Assembly: GCA_014925825.1 (NCBI GenBank)
Contig: JACGCK010000220.1
Location: 1 to 64,000 of the forward strand
Length of the DNA stretch: 64,000 nt
Direction of reading: 5' to 3'
DNA from: Pholiota molesta
Taxonomy: Eukaryota > Basidiomycota > Agaricomycetes > Agaricales > Strophariaceae
Shown here: in pieces, positions 45,658 through 56,799 of the stretch
How positions within the stretch are numbered: position 1 is the first letter of the stretch
Layout: each line of letters opens with the position of its first letter
Notes under the pieces: model-generated
Database searches by the model: none
What the model saw: the letters and a program-made list of their open reading frames with translations, nothing else
Told to the model about the DNA's origin: nothing
Position numbers and translations under genes: made by a program

Positions 45658-48566
45658 ATGCCTCGTGCAGCTACACTCTACGTTAACCCTCAGCCTGCTC
45701 AAGAAAACCAGATTCCTAACAGTTACAACACGCGCGCTGTATTCTTTGTCGCCGGATCTGAAGCCGCCGTTTCCGAAGCTAAGCGCATCAAGAAAACACT
45801 TGCACCACTCGCAGAGTCTACCCAAACATTTGAGGCGCCTCTTCAGGGATCGAGCTTCCTGAATCTCGGTTTAGCGACACCCCAGACGCCATCGAATGGC
45901 CTTGCTGCTCCTATTGACAATGCACACCATTATGCACATTACCCGTCTTTCCCTGAAGACGTTGAGGAATTTGAAAATAACAATTACCGTTACCAGCTAA
46001 AGTATGCATATAGTTATATTTCTTTTTTTACTTTACTAATTTTCTCGGCCCTTGTAGTTCTAATACGCCCTCGGGCGCTAATATTCTTTTCACGGCGCCT
46101 ACAGCTCTTTTTCAGCCTCCCGTTCACCATGTACAGCAGCTCGCTCCCAATAACGGCTATTCGAATGTCATACAAGCTTCAGAAGACTCATTTCGAAGCC
46201 CCGACTATATGGATCATGACGTACCAGAAGTCTTCGACGACAATCTCTCCCCGCTGATCTCGCAGCGTCACACAGCACTGCCTCCGAGCATCTCTGATCC
46301 GCAGGACGAAGCCAGCGATCACCACGCGCATCGCAAATTGACTAAGAAACGCAAGAGATATGTATCAAAGACGGAAACAATTACGACGGTACACGATATT
46401 CTTACGGAAGCCACCTTAACCCCTACGCTCCTCCTCGTCAATATTCTTGAGGCGGAGCGAGCTCGCGATGTCCATTCGCACCTTGGGGAGGCATTCTACC
46501 GGTCGACGAACGCCAAGAACATCCACCGCTTACTAAATTTAATTATGGCCAACGAAAAAGGTTCTGTGACTCTCAAGGAATGGATGAAGCCTCACGCCAT
46601 CGAACTGGTTTGCGATACAATAGACGCGGAAATGGAAGCCGTCAAGCCTGATTTGCACATAAATACGACCCAGAGCGCGCCGCACTCGTCTCTCGCACAC
46701 CCCATGGGCCATGCTGTCGAATACGACAACGTTAACATGAAGAGTTCGAACCATGTCGAACAGCGCCCAGGAATGATGAGCAAGGTCCAGTCAGGAACCT
46801 TTCCCGTCATCTACCAGCTCGACAACGTTGATCCCGAACACACGAAACTCGCTCCAATCCTCGCGAATCTCAGGAAATCCCAGGCCCTCAAAATAACAGA
46901 TCTCCGGCCAAGCCCATCAGCGAGAAGAGCATACACACATCAGACGATTGTCAACATATCGAAGATACTCTTCAGATATGTCACCGGCTTCGACGACATA
47001 GCCGCCGACCCAAAACTCCACCACAAAGTCCGTCGACAACGTCCCACAGACCAGAAAACATTATTCTTCCCCCTCTCCGTATCAACAATCGAAGAAGCAA
47101 GTATTACAGGGAATATCCTCGTTCACAACAATATATACATCGACCAGCTTCACCATGACCTGCAAAACCTCAACACCTTCGCTATTCCCAGCATAAATGA
47201 TCAACTTACGAATGCGCGAATTCGCAGCGCACAATCTTTGCGAGCCAAGGATATCAATTCTTGGGAGCGTCGTGAGATCTTCCAGCTCGCATTTGGTACC
47301 TTCCACCTTATCATGAATCTTATATGGGCAGTTCTTCATATTCACAAGGGCGCCGCGGGAGAGCATGGCTCGCTTTCCCACTACTTCGCGCTTCTCGAGA
47401 AAAAACGTCTGGCAAATGACAAGCCGGACTATCATACCTTGCTAACGGCACTTACACAAATTCTCGAAGGTCTGATCCTCAACGCATGGCGCATGGAATG
47501 TGGGTTTCCGTCGATTCAGGCCTTTGCTGCCTCGAAACCTTCACCCGATGCCATCATACAGATTGCCAGGCAAATCATTGCCAAGTATGCAACTCCTGAT
47601 GCGTATGTTGAACGAACCGAAGCCCCTTCGAAGAAACGAAAGGCTGACGAATTCGAAGGAGCTGAACGCGATGGACCAAGTGCACCGACGGTGCCGCCAT
47701 GCGAAGATCACATCCGTTCGAATACCATCCTCCTGACGCGCAACTTACTCTATGTTATCGAGCTGGTTGATGCTGTTTCAACAGGTGATTTCGGACGTAT
47801 AGAGGATATTCTTCCTCAGATCGCTTGTATCTTTCGCGGCGCCGGTTCGAATAATTATTCGATGGAGATCCTTCACTTCCTCTTCAACATGAAGAGTGTA
47901 TGGACACCTGAGTTTGGGTGTGTGAAATATTTTATTTCCTCTATCTTTAAGACTAATTGTACTCTATTTTCAGTAATGTTATGCGCGACATCATGCTCGT
48001 CAATCCTTCGGGACTTGATGGGCATAGTATGGCAACTGATATGAATATTGAACATTTAATTGGGTTTCTCAAGGTAAGCTTCGCATCTTTTTTTTTTTGA
48101 CAATTTACTCATCATCTTCTCGAAGAAACTATTCACTTCGAAGGGCCTGTATGGTACTTGGGACCGGCTAGCAAACATCTCGGCTTCAATCAACTACCTA
48201 CAACTCATCAAGAAACGGGTGGCAAAAAGTCTAGCATCAGGATATCAAAGCTCAACACACAAAACTCCGGACACTAGCCCCTTGGTACGACTCATCGCTA
48301 CACGCGCGCGGGAACTTCAACTGCAAGAATACGTCGCAGATCGTGATTTGGAAGTCAAATCAAAGCCGGTTCCTGATATTCATCGAGCGGGATACACGAA
48401 GTTCGACAAGGTGTCACTTGCTATATTCAACAAGAAGGTACTCGATTACAAGCTGGGTCTTGAAATTGATAGTACGGAGGTCGACGAGCTTCCTGGTACT
48501 GACTTTGACGACATGCAGGAGGAAGAGGACGATGTTTCATTCGAATTAGAAAACAGTGCAAGTTAA
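45658..48566 (+). CDS. DUF6589-type protein of the transposon
   Basis: Four exons (45658-46001, 46058-47917, 47974-48073, 48126-48566) give 914 residues. The C-terminal part NIEHLIGFLKKLFTSKGLYG, then WDRLANISASINYLQLIKK and SLASGYQSSTH matches what I recall of the DUF6589 family, common in basidiomycetes and without assigned function. The N-terminal 150 residues are low-complexity. A basic patch KLTKKRKRYVSK near residue 170 could be a nuclear signal, as could KKRKADEF near residue 660. In this element it is the only candidate for a transposase besides the helicase. Acidic residues in the DUF6589 region could form a DDE-type site; this is a hypothesis. The frame is complete. The start is the first ATG after the inverted repeat. 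Confidence 0.85.
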
Positions 48567-48605
48567 AGTAGCTATGAATAATACAGGTTGTCTTTTAAAA
48601 TATAA

Positions 48606-50996
48606 TTACTTCTTCAATCTCTTGCTGCTTCGTGTCGAAGGACCAGCATCAGCATTGACAGGCCTGGCTGTCTTCTGTTGTTTCCTTCTCCGAGTCGACG
48701 GACCAGGTTCGTTGTTGACAGTCGATGGACCGGCTTCTGCATCGATTGCCTGGTAACCTTGAACCGCAAATTCGATACACATCGACGTGCTGGCAGTTGA
48801 CAAACCGGCTTCTGCATTAACGCACTCGCTATTCGATGGACCAGCTTCGGCATTGAAGGTTCCGTAACCTTCAATAGCGAAGGCGACGACTCCGTGTTCA
48901 GCTGGTTTGTCTTCATGTTTACGAGGCGGCCTCGGCTTCTTTTTCTTGAGCTGCAGGTCAAATTCAAAGACGAGACGGAAAAGTGACTGGCCATATTCCT
49001 CCAGCCACTCCTCCGTCTCGTCTATCACTTCCATGATAGCTCTTGTCGATGTGATGTCCTTCGGTTCCATGCGAAGCAGGATTTTTGTCTTCTCAGGAGA
49101 CAGGATTTCGTACGTTGGTCGATTGTCCAGGTCGCTCGCAGCTTGGGCATAAACCCAATCGATCACCTTGTCCTCGAGGCGCTCGCGTTCGGCCTTCGCT
49201 CGCAGTTTTGCTGCTTGAGATGGTTCCTTTGCCTCGACAGCAGATGGTCCTTGGTATAACTTGCTCGGAAGATATTCTTCGATATTGAACCCATTGTTGT
49301 GGCGATCACAACAGAATGGTGTCGTGTAATCAGTAGCTAGTGCAATGTATTTAGTTATGTTCATAAGAGAAATAATAAAAGTGTACCGATTGTCGACTGA
49401 TCATTTAGATAGTCTGTGAAGAACTGGCGCAGGCAAGAAGAGCAGCGTATTAGCCGTACAACTGAGAGTGGTGCTCGATCTCGCTGCCGCGAATGCGTGT
49501 CGAGATTGCTACGGGGACGATCAGGATCCGTTCCCTCCATATAGTCGTCTGGATCGATTTCGAGAGCCCATGACTCGTGAAAAAGGACGAATAATGCAGG
49601 CTCATTGCCAGTGCGAATAGCGCGACCTGCGCGCTGAAGAGCATCCACGATTGTTGATGGAAGGCCGGCCGTACAAACGATCTGGACGTTCGGAAAATCA
49701 ACGCCCTGAAAATAGATGTTAGTTAATTTATTCAAGGTCCAATACAAAGATGAAACACTTACGACGGACTCGCCAGACGTACTCACTAAAATCCGACATG
49801 TGCCTGTTGGAGATACGAAATCGTTGTGCGTTTGCTCGAGGTAAGCTGCCGACATTGCTGAGTGATAGTGTTTGACGATGCCCTTCCCGCGATACTGCTC
49901 TGGAAGACAGCTATCAAGGTGGTTCGTAATCTTCGCGGCAAGGGCTTTGTCGTCCACGAATATTAGGACATGTGGTTGCGACTCGAGGTCGAAGGGAAAG
50001 GTAAGGAAACATTCGTAGTTGTGCGGGTCGTCGATTTTCGTGGCGACCTCATGTGTGGCATACATAATATTTGGGTGATTCGAAGAATGATGTATATACC
50101 TGAAGCTCGGCTTCAGTAAATTCTCCGTTACTGCGGTGAGAATATGTTTTGGGAATGTTGCCGAGAATAAATGCCAGAGAATCGTCCTGCGAAGAATAAT
50201 CTTCAGCTCGGCAAGCATCCCCCAAGCTGGGCGAAAAGCTGGCTGCCCGTAGAGAGGAAGCCCAGCAGTATAGAAAAAATGTGCTTCGTCGATATTAATT
50301 CGAACGATGCGTTTCTGAAATGCAGGCGTGCAGGCGAGGATGCCCATGTGCGGAATGTGGCCATCAGCAGATGATTTAAAAAATTGTTCCACGGTGACAA
50401 TCAGATGTTGAGCCTTTGGCTTGGGTGCACCGATAGCAGGGTCTTTATTGCTGTGTATGTTTTCCTAATAAACAGTTAGTACATGCGTTCAAGAAAATCA
50501 GAAGCAGACAATTTACCGCCCACCATGCCGCGTCTCGAGGAGTATACTGATTAATAGCAAATGTTTTGATACCGTAACGTTCCCCGAAAGATTCCACCTG
50601 CGACGATTGAAGCCGTGTCAATGGAGATATTGTCAGAGTAATTGGGCTATTGGCAGGATCATCAAGGAGAATATTAATAGCGATGGGGAGCGTCTTGCCG
50701 CTCCCAGTCCCTGCGGATACTAATGAATCTTGATTGAGCCGGTCTGCTAAAATTGCTTGTAACTGCATCTTTCGCGGTACTTGTTTTCCCTGCGTAACTT
50801 TCCAGCAGATTAACGAGGCGCGGAGACAAATGACGCGCTCGTTATCATCAATTTCGGCTAGATAGTCGTGTGGGAGCTGGCTGTCAAGCTCGGTTATAGA
50901 GCTACAAATGCTAATAATATCAGCTTCTGAGCAGGTTCTGATCTCTTGAAGAGTCGGTATAGTCTCTGGGATGGCAGGACTGGTATTAGGAGGCAT
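48606..50996 (-). CDS. RecQ-like superfamily 2 DNA helicase of the transposon
   Basis: Four exons (50996-50517, 50464-49763, 49705-49387, 49336-48606) give 743 residues. Motif I is SAGTGSGKTLP, motif Ia ISPLTRLQSSQV, motif II INIDEAHFF and motif III LFSATFPKHIL. Motif VI is LQRAGRAIRTG. Cysteines CSSCLRQFF and FCCDRHN near residues 495 and 515 resemble the RecQ zinc-binding region. The tail is basic and ends in repeated NAEAGPST-like units and a KRLKK cluster. It unwinds DNA with ATP, perhaps during element excision or copy. The frame stays open upstream through the inverted repeat, but the first ATG inside the element is at 50996. The 57-bp intron at 49762-49706 is in frame. Confidence 0.9.
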
Positions 50997-51003
50997 TTTA
51001 CAT

Positions 51004-51232
51004 GGAGGTACAGGGAGAGCGAGGTACTCTAAGCAGCCGCGGCTGTAGCGCACGCGAGCGCCGATCGCGCGCGTTGACGCGCTGTGACGGCCGCATGAGC
51101 GCTCCTTAATCAGGCAGTTTCTCACGCCACTTTTTGACAGATTCAGATTCATCAGTAATTCAAACTCAGATATCCCGGCCCTCTAACGAGGGTTCTCCGC
51201 GACATCCTCTTAGAGGGACGGTCACCGGCCTA
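51004..51232 (-). repeat. right terminal inverted repeat
   Basis: 229 bp, inverted copy of 45398-45626 with about five substitutions. Directly precedes the helicase gene and probably serves as its promoter. Confidence 0.92.
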
Positions 51233-51241
51233 CTATTTCAA
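51233..51241. repeat. target-site duplication, right
   Basis: CTATTTCAA, identical to 45389-45397. Confidence 0.92.
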
Positions 51242-51279
51242 GATTTTTTGTCAACATGACCTTGATGATAGGAATGAAG

Positions 51280-51485
51280 TATGATCTAACCCATTCTGAA
51301 GTATATAGTAATATCACTGAGCTTGGGGCATTATCCAGCTGTTGGATGGTGCAAGATGGTGCCACCATCTTGTGCGCAACCGCTGAATCTTGATATAAAT
51401 CGTGTGGCATAAATTATTAGATGCAATGATTATAGTAGTACCATCCTTATAAGGCAATATCTAAATATAACCTACGCCTTCAATT
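51280..51485. repeat. 200-bp dispersed repeat, copy 2
   Basis: Closely matches 54110-54320 (for example GTATATAGTAATATC, CCGCTGAATCT, CAATATCTAAATATAACCTA) and less closely 35070-35290. With copy 3 it marks the right ends of the two UbiA duplication units. Confidence 0.75.
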
Positions 51486-51550
51486 GCTAGTCTGGCGGCG
51501 ATGTTGGGCCTTGAGCGCTTGAGCATTGGTCCTTCCGCTATTTGCGTGCC

Positions 51551-52060
51551 AATGTCGCAGGGAAGTGGGAAGGGATGTGTCAGCAACGTACGCGGCTCGA
51601 CTCTGCTTTCGAGTCTGAAGCTCGGCTCTCAAGATCTCACTGCTCACTGTCGGGACTCCGTCTAGTACAAGAGGCGACGAAGAACTATGGCAAAAACACC
51701 TTGATTTATTGCTCCACTATTCAAAGATGGGTTTCCTAATGTGGCATGGTAGCTAACGGGCTAAGACGACGAAGGACACGCTTACGACCAGGTCTTGGGC
51801 CACAAGTCCCAGGCTGTTTTCTCATACCTTCGCATCGCAGATAATCTCTAGCTATCGTCCGTGCACACACCATGCCGTCCGCTCAAAGCGTTGCTAATTT
51901 AAAGCTCTCTCTGCCGACTCCGCCGCCCTTTCCTACAATGACGATGACGACAACCCCGCATAGTGTCTGCCCCTCGGCCTCACCTTTCTACTACTCTCGT
52001 CAACACCACCCGCGCGCCGCTCTCACAAAAAACAAGGCACTAAATTGGTCATCTCTTCTG
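51551..52060. repeat. 400-500-bp dispersed repeat, copy 1
   Basis: Matches 59551-59954 in the same orientation, with blocks GGGATGTGTCAGCAA, TGGCATGGTAGCTA, TTACGACCAGGTCT and CTCACAAAAAACAAGGCAC in the same order. The copies have diverged by substitutions and small indels. No coding frame is shared. Confidence 0.7.
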
Positions 52061-52192
52061 GCCATTATCGCCTCGTTTATATAGTTATTAAAAAATGTAC
52101 CATTTGACAACTCAAAATCTACAATGATATTTGAACATGGCTCCATTAAACCTCGTCCAAATTTCGTCTGGAAGTTTACATCGTGCCAAGGT

Positions 52193-53590
52193 TCACGGAA
52201 GAACATTGAGATAATCAAATAACATTCCAGCATGGACGATGAATCCAAGCCGAAACCCGTTGGACTGCACAGGTGGATTCAGTATGCATCTTGACATATA
52301 AAGTGTTACTGACTTGGAATTTCTTCCAACAATCTGCCGGATCATTGTCTTGCAAGGTAACGAGCTGCCACATAAGATGCAAAGCTGCTCCTCCGACAGA
52401 AACAACGTAATAGGCCCGCTCTTGGTGATTCAAGTATCCCGCGCCAGCAATGGCAGCCACGAATGCGGCGGCAAATATAGCCAAGATGGGGCGAACATAG
52501 CTTCCAAATAGCAAGGCAGTTGATTTGATGCCCGCATTGGCATCGTCCTTTTTATCCTACTCAACCTTTGAGTTTGTAGACTCGAGCACTGTATGAAAGA
52601 ATCAACTTACTTGGCAGCCGTAAATGGTATCATAAACCACAGTCCAGCTATATTAAGAGTCAGATATGCCATGCAACTATAAAAATTATGCCAAATACCA
52701 GATAGTTCCCACAAAGAATATTATAGGAACCCTATAATCCTCGTCCCTAACTCGGAGAACCCACACCACAATATATCCCCAATTCATGTTGAGACCTGAG
52801 AAGGCATCAGAAAAATAATTATAATCCAATAGCAGAGTAAAATGGTCGAACCTAACCAGGCTTGAGGCCAATAGGTTAGGCGCTTCATGAGTGGATATAA
52901 TCCGTGAAGAGGAAAGATCCCAAAAAGTCCAACCAAAAAACTGTAGGCAGAATGTAAGTTCAGTTTGTATTCGCAGAAAGCAGATGACTCGCATAAAGCG
53001 ATCCTTGGTGGATGCAAGAACCGCTATACAGATGCCAACTTCGATGAGAAGACATGTGATTGCACCACCCAACGAAATGGCGCCTGATGCAAGTGGTCTG
53101 TTCTTTGTTCTTTCTACGTAAAATTCAAAGGAGAATACTCAGAACAATTTGCTTATAGGTAGTGAAAAAAAACTCGTACCAACTGAAATCAAAATTCTGA
53201 AAATAAGTAATTGAACGCTACAAGGAAAAATTCATTACCTTGGCGATCTAGCTCACGATCACATATATCGTTTATGACGCAAGCGGCGGAATGAATTAGA
53301 GTGCTCAGCAAGGCAATCACTGCAATAGTCCATCCGTAATCATGCAAAGGCTGCTTGGTTCGATAAGCAGTCATAGTAAGCGCCCAAGCTAAAATGCAGG
53401 ATGATGTTCAACGGGAGAAATTGAAAAGAAATAACGGATGTCACTTACCGCAAGGCCAAAAAATAAGTAACTCGCCTGCCGGGAACTTGTGGAGACGATT
53501 GAGCTCATAATAGAGTGCAAAGCGGGATCGATTTTCCACGGCGTCTGGTGGATTTGGCTTGAGTAAAAACGTTTGAGTAGCTTTGGACAT
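52193..53590 (-). CDS. UbiA-type aromatic prenyltransferase 2 (COQ2-like)
   Basis: Paralogue of the gene at 39.9-41.3 kb with the same eight-exon structure. The start is MSKATQTFLLKPNPPDAVEN at 53590. NDICDRELDRQ and YGCQDKKDDANAG keep both diphosphate-binding motifs, and CWTVVYDTIYGCQ and YPLMKRLTYWPQAWLG are intact. About 90 percent of residues agree in the longest exon (8 differences in 80). Substitutions cluster near the C-terminus (VGGAALH, LQDNDPADCWKKFQ). The third intron again seems to use a GC donor. Two functional copies could raise dose or accept different prenyl donors or aromatic acids. Both frames are complete; neither copy looks decayed. Confidence 0.9.
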
Positions 53591-54106
53591 TTCGAAATGT
53601 GTTTCTGGAGCTCATAATGTTGGTGCTTTTGTAGATATTCTACTGGTTTCATTACAAACCTGGTTGGACATACGTGTATAGTGACAGTGACCGAATGTAG
53701 TCTGAGGGTACGAATGCGGTTTTGTCTCTACTAGTATTCTACATCCGCATGAATGTTCACCGCCCGCGCCCAATAGGCTCAGCGGATAAAAGCACCTATT
53801 TATTTGCATAGAGGTACATAGGAGCTATATAATTCATTTCATATAATATCAAAAATTCTGCCTTCACCTGTACCTAGCGCCCAGCCTGGCCCGTGGACGC
53901 CGAGTGCGTTCCCCTTAACCAGTCTGAGGCTGCATCTATGTTATCAAAATAGAACTTCAATTTTTTGGCAAGCTTCTACCACAGAGTCGCTATAGATGCA
54001 AGGGGAAAGGCTGTGTAGCGTCTGTGCTGGCATCTGTACCACATCCCAGTCTGCGTCTCCACAGGCGCTCTTTGGGCGCTCTTGCGTTGCGCAAACAGTG
54101 GTTGTG

Positions 54107-54115
54107 CTATTTGAA
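54107..54115. other. empty counterpart of the transposon target site
   Basis: TGTGCTATTTGAAG here aligns with GCGTGCTATTTCAA before the transposon, and the following ATATAGTAATATC aligns with sequence just beyond it. It shows the state before insertion, one base different in the 9-bp target. Confidence 0.75.
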
Positions 54116-54320
54116 GCATATAGTAATATCGTTGAACTTGGGACACCGGCAAGACACCGGTGTCCTGATGTTGGATGTATCATCATGTAGCCACCATGTT
54201 GTCGCAACCGCTGAATCTCGATATTGGGCGTGGCGTGGCATAAATTACTAGGTGCCGTGCTATAATTATGCCATCCTTATAGGGCAATATTTAAATATAA
54301 CCTAGTCTCTCAGACTCCTA
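54110..54320. repeat. 200-bp dispersed repeat, copy 3
   Basis: Matches 51280-51485 and, less well, 35070-35290. Ends in AATATTTAAATATAACCTA. Confidence 0.75.
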
Positions 54321-54553
54321 GTCTCCCGTAGGCAGACTCCGATATTCACGTAAGCTTTGATGATGAGTCGATTTAGGTGTTCATGATTTTGAATCGCATG
54401 TTCACACCCGTGTGTAACAACCACCGCCGAGAAGCCCCGAAAGCAGAAAGAGCGTATGGGTGGTGCGGTTGCCGAGCGGGATGTATGAAAGCCGGAGGGG
54501 GACGCGATTGATCAGCAGAATTCCATACACTTCGCTGCCATTCTTCCACCGCC

Positions 54554-54580
54554 GCCACCACCACCACCACCACCACCATC
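54554..54580. repeat. CCA microsatellite in the 5' leader
   Basis: About nine CCA units, one passing into CAT, end directly before the ATG at 54584. Confidence 0.85.
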
Positions 54581-54583
54581 ATC

Positions 54584-55813
54584 ATGAGCTTCTGCGAGCA
54601 CTGCATTAAAGGTGAGCATCTTGGCTGTTGCTGATGTCTGAGCGTGGCTGGTTGGATGTCGTACGGACAAAAGATCGAAAGTGGTTGTTGGTCAGACATT
54701 GTGGCGGAGTGCATTCTATTGGTGTTGGAGACAAGGGCGACGTTGATCACACCCTGGTTGGACGAATAAAGCAGAATACTAACATGATCTCTTATTCCCG
54801 TAGGCGTCACCCACGAGGGTACCCCTAAAGGTAGGCCCACAAGCGCTCGCCAGGCGCATCCAATTTACGTCGATACGACCACCAGGAAAATTTGAGACGA
54901 TCGGCGGTGTTTACACCTACGTTGCCACCCCCACCGTGGACTATCCAAAGGACAAGGCCATCCTGTTTCTGACTGATGTTTTCGGGCCTCAGTTTATCAA
55001 CGCTCAGGTAGGTCCTTGCTTCACTGTGGGGATGATGATGTCGACATTATGCCGTTATGGATAACGCGATATCTAATCTAAGCTCTCATGCTGGTTAATC
55101 TTATAATCTAATCTTTCTCTCACACAGCTCCTTGCCGATGACTTTGCCGCTAACGGATTCAAGGTGATCAACTGCTCTTCCATAGTGGCCCTCCTCTATG
55201 TTGCGTGCTGACGTGCTATTGAATAGGTCTATGCCCCCGACATCCTGAACGGCGACCCCGTCCCCACCTCTGCGTTCGACCCCGGCAGCGACTTTGACTT
55301 GGGCAAGTGGTTCCCCACGCACACACAGGCGCACACGCGCCCCACGATCGACAAGGTCGTCAACGCGCTCAAGGCTGAAGGCATCACCACTTTCGGCGCG
55401 ACCGGATACTGCTTCGGCGGTAAGTGCCCCCTCATACGGTTCCATCGCTTCTTTACCTACTGGACGTACCAGCCCGTTACGTTTTCGACCTCGCCTTCGA
55501 CAACGTCATCAAAGTCAGCGTCGTCTCGCACCCCTCTCTCCTCAAGGTCCCCGACGATCTCGAGAAGTACGTCCAGACCTCAAAAGCGCCCCTCCTTATC
55601 AACTCGTGCACGACGGACTCGCAGTTCCCGCTTGAGGTGCAGCCCAAGGCGGACGAGATCTTTGCCAAGTTCGAGCCCGGCTACAAGCGGGAGTACTTTG
55701 AGGGTTTGACGCATGGCTTCGCGGTGCGCGGAGACATGAGCGACCCCAAGCAGAAGGCGGGCAAGGAGGGCGCGTTCAAGGCTGCTGTTGAGTGGTTCCT
55801 TGCTAAGCTCTGA
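54584..55813 (+). CDS. dienelactone hydrolase family alpha/beta hydrolase
   Basis: Six exons; the first is MSFCEHCIK at 54584 and the second VTHEGTPKG. The family hydrolyses lactones or esters with a Cys-His-Asp triad. TGYCFGARYVFDL holds the nucleophile Cys. NSCTTDSQFP holds the Asp and LTHGFAVRGD the His near the C-terminus. The size of about 250 residues is normal, and ILFLTDVFGPQFINAQLLAD is a typical N-terminal segment. Likely cytosolic. It lies next to UbiA 2, so it may open or form a lactone in the locus, but members of this family also occur widely outside clusters. A CCA microsatellite occupies its leader. Confidence 0.9.
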
Positions 55814-56799
55814 GTGGGAGTTGGAGAAAGATATTTAAAGGACATCTCTTATGTTATATATGTTGCGAATCTGAATTGGTTTGGGTTGTAAACTCATGTG
55901 GCTATGGACAATGTACAACCGCGTCTGAAAGGCTTCTCGATGACTATCGCGGAGAGTGAATGCATTGCATCATCGTTTGAACTGGTTTATGCACGGGCGC
56001 TTATTTGTGATCCTACCTTGCTATAAAAATTGCAGTCTTATCGGAACGAAATACTGACTTTACTCTGTCCAAAGTTTACAAGTTACTTATTGGGTAAGTA
56101 GACGTATGTAGATGTAATAAAGAAAAAGAAAATTTAATGAGATTCGATGAAAGGCCGTGTGATAGAATGAGTAAAAGTCATCAGTACTGGGTGCGTCAAA
56201 ACCCTCTTGGGGAAAAAACTATCAGACTGATTTGTGGTGTACGTATCAATTAAATAGAAAGAATATTACAGAAGGCATTGTGACTGGCTTGTACAGCCAA
56301 TTTCGCAGCTCCATTCGCATGTCGAATGGAGCTGCGAAATATGCAGTCATCCTTATTTTGTTTCTATAAGCTGACTGCGGAAGGTTAGCGCTGGATGGGG
56401 ACGCGGGGTATTGTGAGCCGCTTACCTGCGGCCTACAGTAAATGCAAAAAATTGAAGCTACGACCGCATATCCCGGAAGGTGACCACTTATACATATACG
56501 TGCACTCAGAATCGCGAAGCCATATTGGTTGCGCGTCCCAGTCACGAATCTATTCACTTTAATTACTTAGTTTCAGTACGGGATGTTCGATCCACTTCGG
56601 GAGAGGGACAGGAGCCTTTGATGGGCGCCAGTACTTAAGACTCAGTTCTAAGTACAGATCTAGTTGGCAGTATTTATTATTTATGTATTCGAATAATCGG
56701 CAAGACTGTGACGCGCAGTCATTCCATCTCTACTGGATGATACTGACTAACTCTAGGGCCTTCATTGAATTTATAGATAGAACGGGGTTTTCGCTATGT
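55814..56799. other. intergenic with a perfect hairpin
   Basis: Space between the convergent 3' ends of the hydrolase and the third P450. It contains the 18-bp stem hairpin at 56300-56340. No gene. Confidence 0.5.
56300..56340. repeat. perfect inverted repeat, 18-bp arms, 5-bp loop
   Basis: ATTTCGCAGCTCCATTCG, then CATGT, then the exact reverse complement of the first arm. It lies between convergent genes. It could be the footprint of a short palindromic element or a cruciform-forming site. Confidence 0.85.

Larger units (their letters stand above)
45398..51232. mobile_element. 5,835-bp two-gene transposon with 229-bp inverted repeats
   Basis: The terminal inverted repeats (45398-45626 and 51004-51232) begin TAGGCCGGTGACCGTCCCTC. 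They are equal in length and differ at only about five positions. The element is flanked by a perfect 9-bp direct repeat. It carries two convergent genes, a DUF6589 protein on plus and a RecQ-like helicase on minus. Their start codons lie 31 and 7 bp inside the inner edges of the repeats, and their stop codons are 39 bp apart. Almost no sequence is left over. No classical transposase motif is recognised, so one of the two proteins, or both, should supply mobility. Both genes and repeats are intact, which suggests recent insertion. Confidence 0.92.
52140..54320. repeat. tandem duplication unit containing UbiA 2
   Basis: Homologous to the DNA around UbiA 1 starting at about 39835. After removing about 3 kb (41.38-44.46 kb), about 600 bp (44.8-45.36 kb) and the transposon, the order of matching blocks in the first copy is the same: gene, promoter, junction with the transposon target, 200-bp repeat. 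Introns as well as exons are similar, so the duplication is genomic and fairly young. Confidence 0.8.
53591..54583. other. promoter region of UbiA 2 and leader of the hydrolase gene
   Basis: 53695-53990 matches 44465-44765 upstream of the first copy. 54107-54115 is the uninterrupted version of the transposon target. The 200-bp repeat copy 3 follows, then a CAC/CCA microsatellite just before the hydrolase start. No gene. Confidence 0.6.

Noticed and set aside
50997..51152. Extension of the helicase frame upstream through the inverted repeat
   Set aside because: The open frame continues by chance into the repeat. The ATG at 50996 lies just inside the element and leaves the repeat as promoter, mirroring the other gene.
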